From contig NZ_JAOQJF010000035.1 in the NCBI RefSeq assembly GCF_025567195.1, forward strand, positions 1 to 28,404: a DNA stretch of 28,404 bases, given 5' to 3'. Under the pieces are notes generated by a model. That model did no database searches and was not told where the DNA came from. It saw only the letters and a list, made by a program, of their open reading frames with translations. Made by a program: the position numbers and the translations under genes. Source of the DNA: Alitiscatomonas aceti. GTDB taxonomy: Bacteria > Bacillota > Clostridia > Lachnospirales > Lachnospiraceae. This document shows positions 1 to 6,363 of this stretch, in pieces. The first letter of the stretch is position 1; every line of letters begins with the position of its first letter.

Positions 1-77
1 GGGGGCTGTCGGTTAATACCGATTTTTTCCCCGGATAACAAAAGAATGAGACAGTCCGCAGAACTCCTGGCTTTTTC
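1..77. repeat. 77-bp terminal direct repeat, left copy
   Basis: Bases 1-77 are identical to 28328-28404. The repeat is the outer end of the IS1182-family element: it holds the left inverted repeat and the first arm of the subterminal hairpin. Seventeen bases inside sits a small palindrome (CGGTTAATACCG). The copy at the far end stops at the same base, so the exact length may reflect an assembly overlap and not a biological boundary. Confidence 0.95.
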
Positions 78-110
78 AGGGCCATAGTTTTCTGCCGGAC
101 TGTCTCATTC
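44..110 (-). terminator. Subterminal hairpin downstream of the transposase
   Basis: The arms GAATGAGACAGTCCG (44-58) and CGGACTGTCTCATTC (96-110) are perfect 15-bp complements, and the similarity continues outward with a 2-base offset. On the minus strand the right-hand arm is followed by the loop, the second arm and then a T-containing stretch (complement of AACAAAA at 37-43). It lies 66 bp past the transposase stop and probably ends its mRNA; it may also mark the transposon end. Confidence 0.7.
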
Positions 111-175
111 CCTTTTGTTTCTAATTTCAGGGCATAGTATCCCCTCGTTTGGCATTTTGGGAACGCTCATTGCCT

Positions 176-1594
176 TTAAGCAGTTTTTTGTTCCTTTTTC
201 CCTTCGTATTTTTCAATCTCATGATGCAGAAAACGGTGGTATTTCATGATATTCCGCCCGATCGCATACAGCATGAACGCTTTATACACCTTTTCTTTTG
301 AACGGTAATGGAATCTCCGGAAGTTCTCATTCTCTTTGATGTCACCAAAGTGGCCTTCCGTCTGGATCGACCGTGTCTGACGCTTCAGGATCCCTTCTTC
401 ATTCTGGATGTTTTCATTGGTTTCCTCTTTCAGATCTTCCCCAAATGCTTTCCGGTGCTTTTCCAAAACCGGGATCAGCGTGTTGTAATCAGTCCGGTCG
501 CTGCTGACATAACTGTGGACAATGAAATAGTTCTCTACTGCGATCTGGACATTGTATGCCGGTTTCAGCTGGCCGTTGAGCATGTGGTCTTCTTTCATTC
601 TCATGAAGGTTGCTTCCAGATCTGTCTTGGAATAGCTGTTCCGTCCTTTGCCCATGATCTCAAAGTGTTCCTTGTATTCCATCAGGCGGCTGCCGCAGGT
701 CTCCAGTTCTTCATACAGCTTCTGGATCTCCGGCTTACGCTGTCCCTTTCCGTAAACAAAACCGATCCCTTCCCCTTCAGCGATCGTTTTCAGGTTTTTC
801 TGCAGCTTCAGGATCTCAAGCGGGGAACAGCCGTCGATTTCGATCACGGTATTATTGGAAATCTTCTTGTGCTTTGTCAGCTTCCGTTTCCGGTTCTCCT
901 CGATCACACGCCGGACTTTGTCCATGCCTTCCACCACAAACATCCTGGCATCCCCAAGATCGTATTTCGGTCCATACCCGTTTTCATGCAGAAGTGCATT
1001 GTAAGCTGCATAAAGGGCATCAATGGTGTCCAGAAGCCCCGCAAGATGGTAGTTTAAGCTTCCCCGCCAGACAAAGGTATAACGGTTGGCGTTTGCTTCT
1101 ATTTTAGTGCCATCGATAAAAAGCTCTCTGAGTGTGAGCAGGCCTTCCTTTTTCAAACGGCGCAGGAACTGGTAATTCAGTTCATCCAGGATCTCACCGG
1201 TCAGTTTTTTCCCCTTAAAATCATAAAAAGCATCCCGCCTGGGTCTCTGGCCTTTGGTCAGCCAGATGAATGCCAGGTCCCGTTCACACAGTTCCACGAT
1301 CCGGTCAACGGCCCGGATGCCACGCATGTTTGCGTAGGTAACAACAGCATACAGCATGATTGGATTGTACCCGGTTCTTCCCTGGTCTGAACAACAGGCC
1401 AGCAGGCCTGAAAAATCCAATTCCTCCATTACTTTTTTCAGGGTATAGACAGGATCGTCGTCGGGTAAATGCAATTCGAAGAAGCTGAAGTTAATTTTCT
1501 GTTGCCCAAAATCAAAAAAGTCGTTATAATAATCTTGTTTAAGCATAGTTCCATTATAACATGGAACGGGGAAAAGATGGTTGTCGTTAGCCAT
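176..1594 (-). CDS. IS1182-family transposase, apparently internally deleted
   Basis: DDE-type transposase of 472 aa that should catalyse movement of the surrounding element. The N-terminal region (about residues 33-130) is the DUF772-like part. The first catalytic Asp lies in FIDGTKIEANAN (D161). The C-terminal Glu is in IQTEGHFGDIKENENFRRF (E413). In full-length relatives I remember, the block between LEKHRKAFGE and the NIQ-EGILKRQ segment holds well over 100 residues, including a Cys-rich zinc-like stretch and the second catalytic Asp in an ADSGY-type motif. Here these segments are joined directly at residues 385-395, in frame. The protein is therefore probably inactive or dependent on another copy. 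The frame is otherwise intact. The start is the first Met, preceded by an AAAAAGAGAAAAAG tract. Confidence 0.88.
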   Translation of the reverse strand: MANDNHLFPVPCYNGTMLKQDYYNDFFDFGQQKINFSFFELHLPDDDPVYTLKKVMEELDFSGLLACCSDQGRTGYNPIMLYAVVTYANMRGIRAVDRIVELCERDLAFIWLTKGQRPRRDAFYDFKGKKLTGEILDELNYQFLRRLKKEGLLTLRELFIDGTKIEANANRYTFVWRGSLNYHLAGLLDTIDALYAAYNALLHENGYGPKYDLGDARMFVVEGMDKVRRVIEENRKRKLTKHKKISNNTVIEIDGCSPLEILKLQKNLKTIAEGEGIGFVYGKGQRKPEIQKLYEELETCGSRLMEYKEHFEIMGKGRNSYSKTDLEATFMRMKEDHMLNGQLKPAYNVQIAVENYFIVHSYVSSDRTDYNTLIPVLEKHRKAFGEDLKEETNENIQNEEGILKRQTRSIQTEGHFGDIKENENFRRFHYRSKEKVYKAFMLYAIGRNIMKYHRFLHHEIEKYEGKKEQKTA

Positions 1595-1611
1595 CTTTTT
1601 CTCTTTTTTAT

Positions 1612-1661
1612 GAAAAAATTTCAGGGTCGGTTGTGACTCACATAAGTCACAGCCGGCCCTG
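1612..1661 (-). terminator. Insulating terminator inside the right IS end
   Basis: A 17-bp stem (1622-1638 with 1645-1661, two G:T type mismatches, loop CACATA) is followed on the minus strand by a run of six T (complement of the A tract at 1612-1618). It stands between the right inverted repeat and the transposase start. It would stop outside transcription from entering the transposase gene, a common IS safeguard. Confidence 0.75.
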
Positions 1662-1690
1662 TTTTAGACTATCTATTTCCCGACAGCCCC

Positions 1691-1893
1691 TTTTTTCAGT
1701 TATACAGTAAGAATTATGTTTTGAGGATACAAATATTGTGTATCCTATGATTAAGCTAGTGTTTATCAGCCAGTATATGACAGTTATTGAAACAACTATA
1801 TACGGGGACCGTATGTACTGTGGTGTTGGAAGACTGAATTTTTCCACCGTCCCTGACTCAATTTTATAAGAACGACTGTGTAAGGGGAACCAG
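1691..1893. other. Intergenic stretch beside the IS
   Basis: About 200 bp of AT-rich sequence between the IS end and the stop of the thioredoxin reductase gene. It holds two small dyads: AGGATACA/TGTATCCT-type arms at 1724-1746 and ATACGG-GGA-CCGTAT at 1800-1814. I see no gene, no clear terminator for the upstream reductase gene, and no RNA structure I recognise. Confidence 0.5.
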
Positions 1894-3165
1894 CTATCTC
1901 CCGGCTTCCGCCAGATACACCTCTGCCATATGAACGGCGGCAGCTCCGTCGGAAACGGCGTTCACCACCTGGCGGAGGGGCTTGGTCCGCACATCGCCGA
2001 TGGCGTAGACGCCGGGAACGCTGGTCTCTGTGGTTTCTCCGGCAGCGATATAGCCCGCCTTATCCAGCTCCAGCTGGCCCTCAAACAGGCTGGTGGAGGG
2101 CTTGCGGCCCACGCTCACAAAGATGCCGTCGCAGGGAAGGTCGGTCTCTTCACCTGTGTGGACGTCCTTTAAGCGGATTCCCGTAAGTGTTTCTTTGTGG
2201 TGCAGCTCTGTGACCACGCTGTTCCAGCGAAATTCCACATTGGGAGTGTTCTGAAGAAGCTCGTGGTAGATCTTTGTGGCCCGCAGGGTATCCCGGCGGT
2301 GGACCAGGATCACCTTCCTGGCGATGCGGCTTAAGATCAGGGCATCTGCCACTGCGGAATTGCCGCCTCCGGCCACCACCACGGTCTTATCCTTGTAAAA
2401 CATGCCGTCACAGGCGGCACAGTAGGCCACGCCCCGGCCGGTCAGTTCTTTTTCACCGGGAACACCCAGCTCTCTGGGGCTGGCTCCGGTGGCCAGGATC
2501 AGGGTCCTTCCGTAAATGGTGCCCTGGGAGGTTTCCACGGCCTTGGGCTGTCCTTCCAGCTTCGCCCGGACCACCTCGGCGTACAGGGTGGAGGCCCCGA
2601 ACCGTTCTGCCTGCTTCCTCATTTTTTCAGCCAGGGTGTAGCCGTCGATGCCGTCCTCAAAGCCAGGATAATTGTCGATCTGGTGGGTCAGAGCCATCTG
2701 GCCTCCGGCGGACAGCTTTTCCACCACAATGGTATCCAGTCCGGCCCGGGCTGCGTAAAGAGCCGCAGTATAGCCTGCGGGGCCTCCGCCAATGATCACA
2801 GTATCGTAAACGCGGGAGGGCTCAGGATCACTCGTCTCACTGGCTGCTTCCAGGGAATCCGTTAAGAACTGCTCGATCATGTCCCTGGATTCCGGGACCC
2901 GGAGCGTGGCGGCAGCCTTTCCGTCCTTATAAAGCACCAGCGTGGGGATGATCTCAATGCCCTGGCTGTCAGAAAGCTGCTCTTCCTCATCGATGTTGAT
3001 CTTAGTCACGGGAATGGACCTGCCCCAGGTCTCAGAAACTGCCTCGTAGGCTGCTTCGATCTTCCGGCAGTAGCCGCACCAGGGAGCCCAGTAATCCACC
3101 AGGAAGGTCTTTCCGCTCCGGATCATTTCATCAAATTGTTCTCTGTTCATATTCATAGCTGCCAT
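1894..3165 (-). CDS. trxB: Thioredoxin-thioredoxin reductase fusion
   Basis: FAD/NADPH enzyme of 423 aa that should pass electrons from NADPH to a covalently attached thioredoxin, in the cytosol. Residues 1-105 are a thioredoxin domain with WAPWCGYC (Cys30, Cys33) and the cis-Pro in EIIPT (Pro74). A 15-residue acidic linker follows. From residue 119 on comes a low-molecular-weight thioredoxin reductase: FAD motif GGGPAG (126-131), redox pair CAAC-DG (249-252), NADPH motif GGGNSA, HRR for the phosphate, and a GVYAIGDVR flavin motif near the end. The chosen Met (MAAMNMN) has GGAAAGGAG 8 bases upstream; the frame stays open 29 codons further but those codons overlap the promoter. Trx lies N-terminal here, the reverse of the known Mycobacterium leprae TrxR-Trx protein. 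Confidence 0.93.
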   Translation of the reverse strand: MAAMNMNREQFDEMIRSGKTFLVDYWAPWCGYCRKIEAAYEAVSETWGRSIPVTKINIDEEEQLSDSQGIEIIPTLVLYKDGKAAATLRVPESRDMIEQFLTDSLEAASETSDPEPSRVYDTVIIGGGPAGYTAALYAARAGLDTIVVEKLSAGGQMALTHQIDNYPGFEDGIDGYTLAEKMRKQAERFGASTLYAEVVRAKLEGQPKAVETSQGTIYGRTLILATGASPRELGVPGEKELTGRGVAYCAACDGMFYKDKTVVVAGGGNSAVADALILSRIARKVILVHRRDTLRATKIYHELLQNTPNVEFRWNSVVTELHHKETLTGIRLKDVHTGEETDLPCDGIFVSVGRKPSTSLFEGQLELDKAGYIAAGETTETSVPGVYAIGDVRTKPLRQVVNAVSDGAAAVHMAEVYLAEAGR

Positions 3166-3195
3166 ACCGCCAGCTCCTTTCCTTTGTTTGATATC

Positions 3196-3250
3196 AGTAT
3201 ACCAGGACCTGTCCTGGATTTCCGTGATAAGGTCACAGTTGCGGAAATCC
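3196..3250 (-). promoter_or_regulatory. Promoter of trxB fusion with two nested inverted repeats
   Basis: On the minus strand a good -10 (TATACT, 3196-3201) lies about 30 bp before the start codon, but the expected -35 is poor (CGGAAA, 3219-3224). The spacer is occupied by a perfect palindrome, CCAGGAC-CT-GTCCTGG (3202-3217). Overlapping it and extending upstream is a second perfect dyad, GGATTTCCG (3216-3224) with CGGAAATCC (3242-3250). A poor -35 with dyads on top of and above it is what a controlled, possibly activator-dependent promoter looks like; the regulator is unknown. Confidence 0.5.
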
Positions 3251-3359
3251 ATGGGAGAGACCGGAGGCTGGAGCCTGGTGCTGTCCGGGCAGGGAGGCGG
3301 CAGGCGCGGGGGCAGAGCGGATCAGAAGGATGGTGTGCCGGGGAAAGCGGCCTCCAGGC

Positions 3360-3396
3360 AAAAAAACGGCGGTGCAGCCAGGCTGCATCGCCGTTT
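3360..3396 (-). terminator. Rho-independent terminator of the NifX/ATPase operon
   Basis: A 16-bp stem (3364-3379 paired with 3381-3396, one G:T mismatch, minimal loop) is followed on the minus strand by seven T (complement of A 3360-3366). It starts 15 bp after the stop of the last operon gene and separates the operon from the trxB promoter. Confidence 0.85.
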
Positions 3397-3411
3397 CTTC
3401 TATGAAATGAT

Positions 3412-3774
3412 CTAGTGGTGCTCTCCGCACTCGTCTGCGTGCTCGTGCTCATGGCAGATGGAGCCGGTGGAGACCAGCTCACCCTTCAGATAGGACTCCA
3501 CTGCGGCGGTGGCATCGCCCTGTACGCCGACGATGACCTCTACGCCGCGCTCGTTGAAGATATCCACAGCGCCGCCGCCCATGCCGCCGGAAATGATGAC
3601 CTGTGCTCCATTATCGGCCAGGAAGTTGGGCAGGAAGCCTGGACGGTGTCCTGGATTGGGGACAGAATTGACTGCGGTGATGACTCCGTCTGCGGTGTCG
3701 AAGAAAATGAAATTCTCACAATGGCCAAAATGGCCTGCTACGGTGTTTCCCATGGCTGCTACTGCAATTTTCAT
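3412..3774 (-). CDS. NifX/NifB-like metal-cluster protein with His/Cys tail
   Basis: A 120-aa protein of the dinitrogenase iron-molybdenum cofactor family (NifX/NafY fold, IPR003731). Family members bind or carry metal-sulfur clusters. The typical start MKIAVAAMGNTVAGHFGHC and the segment VIISGGMGGGAVDIFNERGV are the family hallmarks. The C-terminal tail CHEHEHADECGEHH is rich in His, Cys and acids and probably binds metal. The start has AAAAAGGAG 8 bases upstream. It is the last gene of the DUF134-ATPase operon and is followed by a terminator. A nif role is unlikely, as no nitrogenase genes are visible; the nearest described relative by context is the orange protein (ORP) of Desulfovibrio. 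Confidence 0.88.
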   Translation of the reverse strand: MKIAVAAMGNTVAGHFGHCENFIFFDTADGVITAVNSVPNPGHRPGFLPNFLADNGAQVIISGGMGGGAVDIFNERGVEVIVGVQGDATAAVESYLKGELVSTGSICHEHEHADECGEHH

Positions 3775-3848
3775 GATGGTTTCTCCTTTTTCTGATAGAT
3801 TTTATTTGGTCTGTGAGGGCTTCGGAAAGGCTCCGGAGCCCGTGGCTG

Positions 3849-4706
3849 TTATAGAAGCCGGCATACGGTATCAAAGATCTTTTTTAAAGCGTCCCGGGCC
3901 GGGCAGTCGATGTCCGCCAGGCTTTTTCCCTGATTGATGGCCTCTGACGCATGGTGGTCATAGGGAACGGTTCCGGCAAAGGGGATCCCTTTTTTCTCGC
4001 AGAATTCCTGGATGGCCCTGGTATATTCCGGACTCACATCCCATTTGTTGACGCAGACGGCCAGCTTTGTCTGGAAGGTTTCGGCGGTCTTCACCAGCCG
4101 CTCCAGATCGCTGAGCCCGGAGCGGCTGGGCTCAGCCACCACCAGGACCAGGTCCATGCCGCTGACGGAGGAGATCACCGGACATCCGATGCCCGGGGAG
4201 CCGTCCACGATGGCCAGATCTGTTTCCGGCGCATGCTTCAGCATAGCCATTTTTACCTCTGTCACCAGCTTTCCGGAATTTCCGCGGCCCATTTTCAGAA
4301 CGGCAGTGGAAAATACGCCGCCATCCATGTAAAGCTCCTTTCGTCCGGCTGCGTCGGGAGCCAGGCGGATGGCCTTCCTGGGACATACGTGTGCGCAGAC
4401 CCCGCAGCCCTCGCAGGCGTATTCACTGATGGAATAAACTCCGTCCGTCCGGGAGATGGCGTCAAAGCGGCAATGGGCCTGGCAGAGGCCGCAGCCAGTG
4501 CATTTTTCTGTGTCCAGGACAGCCTTATCCCCGCCGAGAAAATCAGAGATCTCGGGAGCTCCGGAGATCTCCGTCACCAGGTGGAGGTTGGGGGCGTCCA
4601 CATCACAGTCGGCCACAGCCTTTGTCCCGGCAAAGCGGACGAAGGCCGCCGCGGTGGTGGTTTTTCCGGTGCCGCCCTTTCCGCTTAAGATCAAAAGACG
4701 TTTCAT
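3849..4706 (-). CDS. MinD/Mrp-type ATPase with inserted 2[4Fe-4S] ferredoxin (second copy)
   Basis: A 285-aa cytosolic P-loop ATPase. The deviant Walker A is GKGGTGKT (9-16), the A-prime Asp region is DCDVDAPN (33-40), and the switch II stretch is IVDGSPGIGC. Between them is a bacterial ferredoxin insert with two CxxCxxCxxxC sets (Cys69, 72, 75, 79 and Cys98, 101, 104, 108), enough for two [4Fe-4S] clusters. Its ATG overlaps the TGA of the upstream paralogue by 4 bp (ATGA), so the two are translationally coupled and probably form a heterodimer. The related pair DVU2103/DVU2104 in Desulfovibrio vulgaris belongs to the ORP complex. The exact job, such as cluster loading or ATP-gated electron transfer, is not known. 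Confidence 0.92.
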   Translation of the reverse strand: MKRLLILSGKGGTGKTTTAAAFVRFAGTKAVADCDVDAPNLHLVTEISGAPEISDFLGGDKAVLDTEKCTGCGLCQAHCRFDAISRTDGVYSISEYACEGCGVCAHVCPRKAIRLAPDAAGRKELYMDGGVFSTAVLKMGRGNSGKLVTEVKMAMLKHAPETDLAIVDGSPGIGCPVISSVSGMDLVLVVAEPSRSGLSDLERLVKTAETFQTKLAVCVNKWDVSPEYTRAIQEFCEKKGIPFAGTVPYDHHASEAINQGKSLADIDCPARDALKKIFDTVCRLL

Positions 4707-5527
4707 AAGCTGCCTCCGATCGTATGAAGGATATGGGAAAACATTTCCCGGAGCCGGGGATCCTCCCTGGCAACGATACGTCCGTCCGAAGCCATTGCTG
4801 CGATCTGGGGATCATAGGGGATCCGGGCCAGGATAGGAAGGCCCTGGTCCCGGCAGAAGCGCTCCAGAGGCTCCCAGGGGGCCTCCTGCTTATTGATGAC
4901 CACGCCGCTTTTTTTCCCCAGCAGGGAGACGAGCTGGCAGACCATCTGGAAATTGTGGAAGCCAAAGGCTGTGGGCTCGGCCACCAGGATACAGAAATCT
5001 GCGTCCATGACGCTTTCCATGACGCTGCAGGCGCTTCCCGGCGGGCAGTCGATGATGGTGAGGCCCTCTGCCTTTTTTAAGGCCTCACGGATCACCGGGA
5101 CGCCGGAGGCCTCTCCGGGGTTTAAGATACCGGTGACGACGCGGACCGTCTGGCTGTCGCCTGTCTCCAGGATCCCTATGGGCTTTTTCTTTTCAGTAAT
5201 GGCCTTTTTGGGACATACCAGGCTGCAGCCGCCGCAGCTGTGGCAGACCTCAGAAAAGACCATGGGTTTATCTTTGACATACATAAGGGCATGGAACCGG
5301 CAGAACTGGACGCATTCCCGGCAGCCGGTGCATGCTCCGGCATCAAACTCCGGGAGCAGGGAACAGACGGTCTCTGTCACCACATGGTCCGGACGGAAAA
5401 ACAGGCGTCCGTTGGGCTCCTCCACATCACAGTCGATGTAGACGGCTTTTTCTGCCGCAGCCGCCAGATTGACGGCCACCAAGGTCTTTCCGGCCCCGCC
5501 CTTACCGCTTAAGCAGGCGATCTTCAT
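4703..5527 (-). CDS. MinD/Mrp-type ATPase with inserted 2[4Fe-4S] ferredoxin (first copy)
   Basis: A 274-aa paralogue of the following gene. Walker A is GKGGAGKT (8-15), A-prime is DCDVEEPN (32-39), and switch II is IIDCPPGSAC. The ferredoxin insert carries Cys66, 69, 72, 76 and Cys95, 98, 101, 105. Its start overlaps the stop of the NifX-like gene by 4 bp, and its own stop overlaps the next start by 4 bp. This gives a tight chain of three coupled genes, expected for subunits of one complex. Most of the divergence from its partner lies after the ferredoxin insert, which suggests different contacts rather than simple redundancy. Confidence 0.92.
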   Translation of the reverse strand: MKIACLSGKGGAGKTLVAVNLAAAAEKAVYIDCDVEEPNGRLFFRPDHVVTETVCSLLPEFDAGACTGCRECVQFCRFHALMYVKDKPMVFSEVCHSCGGCSLVCPKKAITEKKKPIGILETGDSQTVRVVTGILNPGEASGVPVIREALKKAEGLTIIDCPPGSACSVMESVMDADFCILVAEPTAFGFHNFQMVCQLVSLLGKKSGVVINKQEAPWEPLERFCRDQGLPILARIPYDPQIAAMASDGRIVAREDPRLREMFSHILHTIGGSL

Positions 5528-5874
5528 TGTATGCCGTGGTATCCGCCGTGGAACTGGGTCAGCTCCTCCAGACCCCCCCGTTCCATAGCGGCAAGATCGT
5601 CCGCAGCGGCTTTATTTGCGGATTTATAGAGCTTCATCCCGGCGGCCTGGAAGACCTCGGCAGCATTCTGGCCGCACCGGACGGTGATCAGTGCATCCGC
5701 CTGGCTGTCCACAAGGAACTGGGCCGCCTGGATCCCGGCTCCTCCCTGGGCCTGGGCCGCCGGATTTGGGACGATGGCGTTATTCCCATTTTCCCGGAAC
5801 AGGAAATAGGGCGCGCGGGCCAGGACGATGCACACGTCCTTTTTATTTTCATCCAATGGGATTGCGATTTTCAT
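5524..5874 (-). CDS. NifX/NifB-like protein (first copy)
   Basis: A 116-aa member of the dinitrogenase iron-molybdenum cofactor family. MKIAIPLDENKKDVC begins the fold, followed by APYFLFRENG, GAGIQAAQFLVDSQADALIT and the pattern GQNAAEVFQAAGMKLY. Starts further upstream are open (44 codons), but the chosen Met has GAGAGGAGGAGG 3-6 bases before it and matches family starts. The gene overlaps the end of the DUF134 gene by 26 bp and the next ATPase gene by 4 bp. Unlike the other NifX-like protein of the operon it lacks the His/Cys tail, so the two are probably not interchangeable. Confidence 0.87.
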   Translation of the reverse strand: MKIAIPLDENKKDVCIVLARAPYFLFRENGNNAIVPNPAAQAQGGAGIQAAQFLVDSQADALITVRCGQNAAEVFQAAGMKLYKSANKAAADDLAAMERGGLEELTQFHGGYHGIQ

Positions 5875-6259
5875 GTTCCTCCTCCTCTCTGAGAATTTTC
5901 TGGCTGCAGACGTGAAGATGTCTTCTGCATCCGCCGCAGCCGCAGGCTTTTTCGTTTCCGTCGCAGAGCTGGTAAGCCCCCCCCTCGATCCGGAGGGGAA
6001 GTCCATTGACCAGTGCTTCCGCCAGTTTTTTCCTGGCGGAATTGTAGATCATCTGGACCGTGGTCCTGGCCACCTGCATATAAGCACTGCACTCCTCCTG
6101 GGAAAGCCCCTGTTGGTCAATGAGACGGATGGCTTCGTATTCATCCACGTTAAGGACCACGGCCGGTCCGCAGGGCGGAGGCCCCAGAGGGTGGAATTCC
6201 TGGATCCGGGGCAGCTGACATACTTTTCTGCATTTTCTTGGTCTTGGTATGATATCCAC
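5849..6259 (-). CDS. DUF134 (UPF0251) DNA-binding regulator
   Basis: Helix-turn-helix protein of the DUF134 family. PRPRKCRKVCQLP is the family N-terminus, followed by a sigma-70 region-4-like HTH around DEYEAIRLIDQQGLSQEECSAYMQVARTTVQ. A Cys-rich end (ACGCGGC, then HLHVC) may bind metal or an Fe-S cluster. It leads the NifX-ATPase operon and probably controls it. The start is a puzzle. Family proteins begin M-(P/A)-RPRK, and here the Met place is held by ATA (6250), with AGGAGG exactly 8 bases before it. The GTG at 6259 reported here overlaps that Shine-Dalgarno site. The ATG at 6337 lies upstream of the promoter and cannot be on the mRNA. The protein is therefore 133 or 136 aa. Confidence 0.85.
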   Translation of the reverse strand: MDIIPRPRKCRKVCQLPRIQEFHPLGPPPCGPAVVLNVDEYEAIRLIDQQGLSQEECSAYMQVARTTVQMIYNSARKKLAEALVNGLPLRIEGGAYQLCDGNEKACGCGGCRRHLHVCSQKILREEEEHENRNPIG

Positions 6260-6293
6260 CTCCTCATATGATAGCTGTTTTCTTTCTGTTCTC

Positions 6294-6345
6294 AGTATAC
6301 AACGATAAATGGCATATGTCAAGAATGTAACTGACATATGCCATT
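6294..6345 (-). promoter_or_regulatory. Promoter and palindromic operator of the DUF134-NifX operon
   Basis: On the minus strand TTGACA (6317-6322) and TATACT (6294-6299) are separated by 17 bp, a near-perfect sigma-A promoter. A dyad with 14-bp perfect arms (6308-6321 and 6332-6345; core ATGGCATATGTCA with TGACATATGCCAT, 10-bp spacer) covers the -35 box and extends upstream. This is a strong candidate binding site for the DUF134 protein encoded first in the operon, hence autoregulation. Confidence 0.8.
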
Positions 6346-6363
6346 AAAAAAGTGGAAAAGGGT

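Larger units (their letters stand above)
1..1690 (-). mobile_element. IS1182-family insertion sequence
   Basis: The ends carry an 11-bp perfect inverted repeat: GGGGCTGTCGG at 2-12 and its complement CCGACAGCCCC at 1680-1690, with some further similarity inward (AATA). One transposase gene fills the element on the minus strand. Subterminal hairpins lie at both ends. Total length of about 1.69 kb suits the family. The base to the left is not in the window, so a target duplication cannot be tested here. The sequence right of the element (TTTTTTCAGTTAT) does not match the sequence left of the end-of-window copy (GGGCATTGTAG). Confidence 0.9.

Noticed and set aside
1647..1847. 66-aa minus-strand frame across the IS right end
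   Set aside because: It spans the IS boundary, has no ribosome site and no family look; a chance frame in AT-rich DNA.
3951..4688. 245-aa plus-strand frame opposite the second ATPase gene
   Set aside because: It is the antisense of a clear MinD/ferredoxin gene; GC-rich codons keep the shadow open. The same applies to long shadows at 308-1057, 6352-7119, 17752-18579 and 21015-21878.
3412..5874. Nitrogen fixation genes, suggested by the NifX-like family
   Set aside because: No nifHDKENB is present, and the ATPase/DUF134 context is that of non-nif members of the family.
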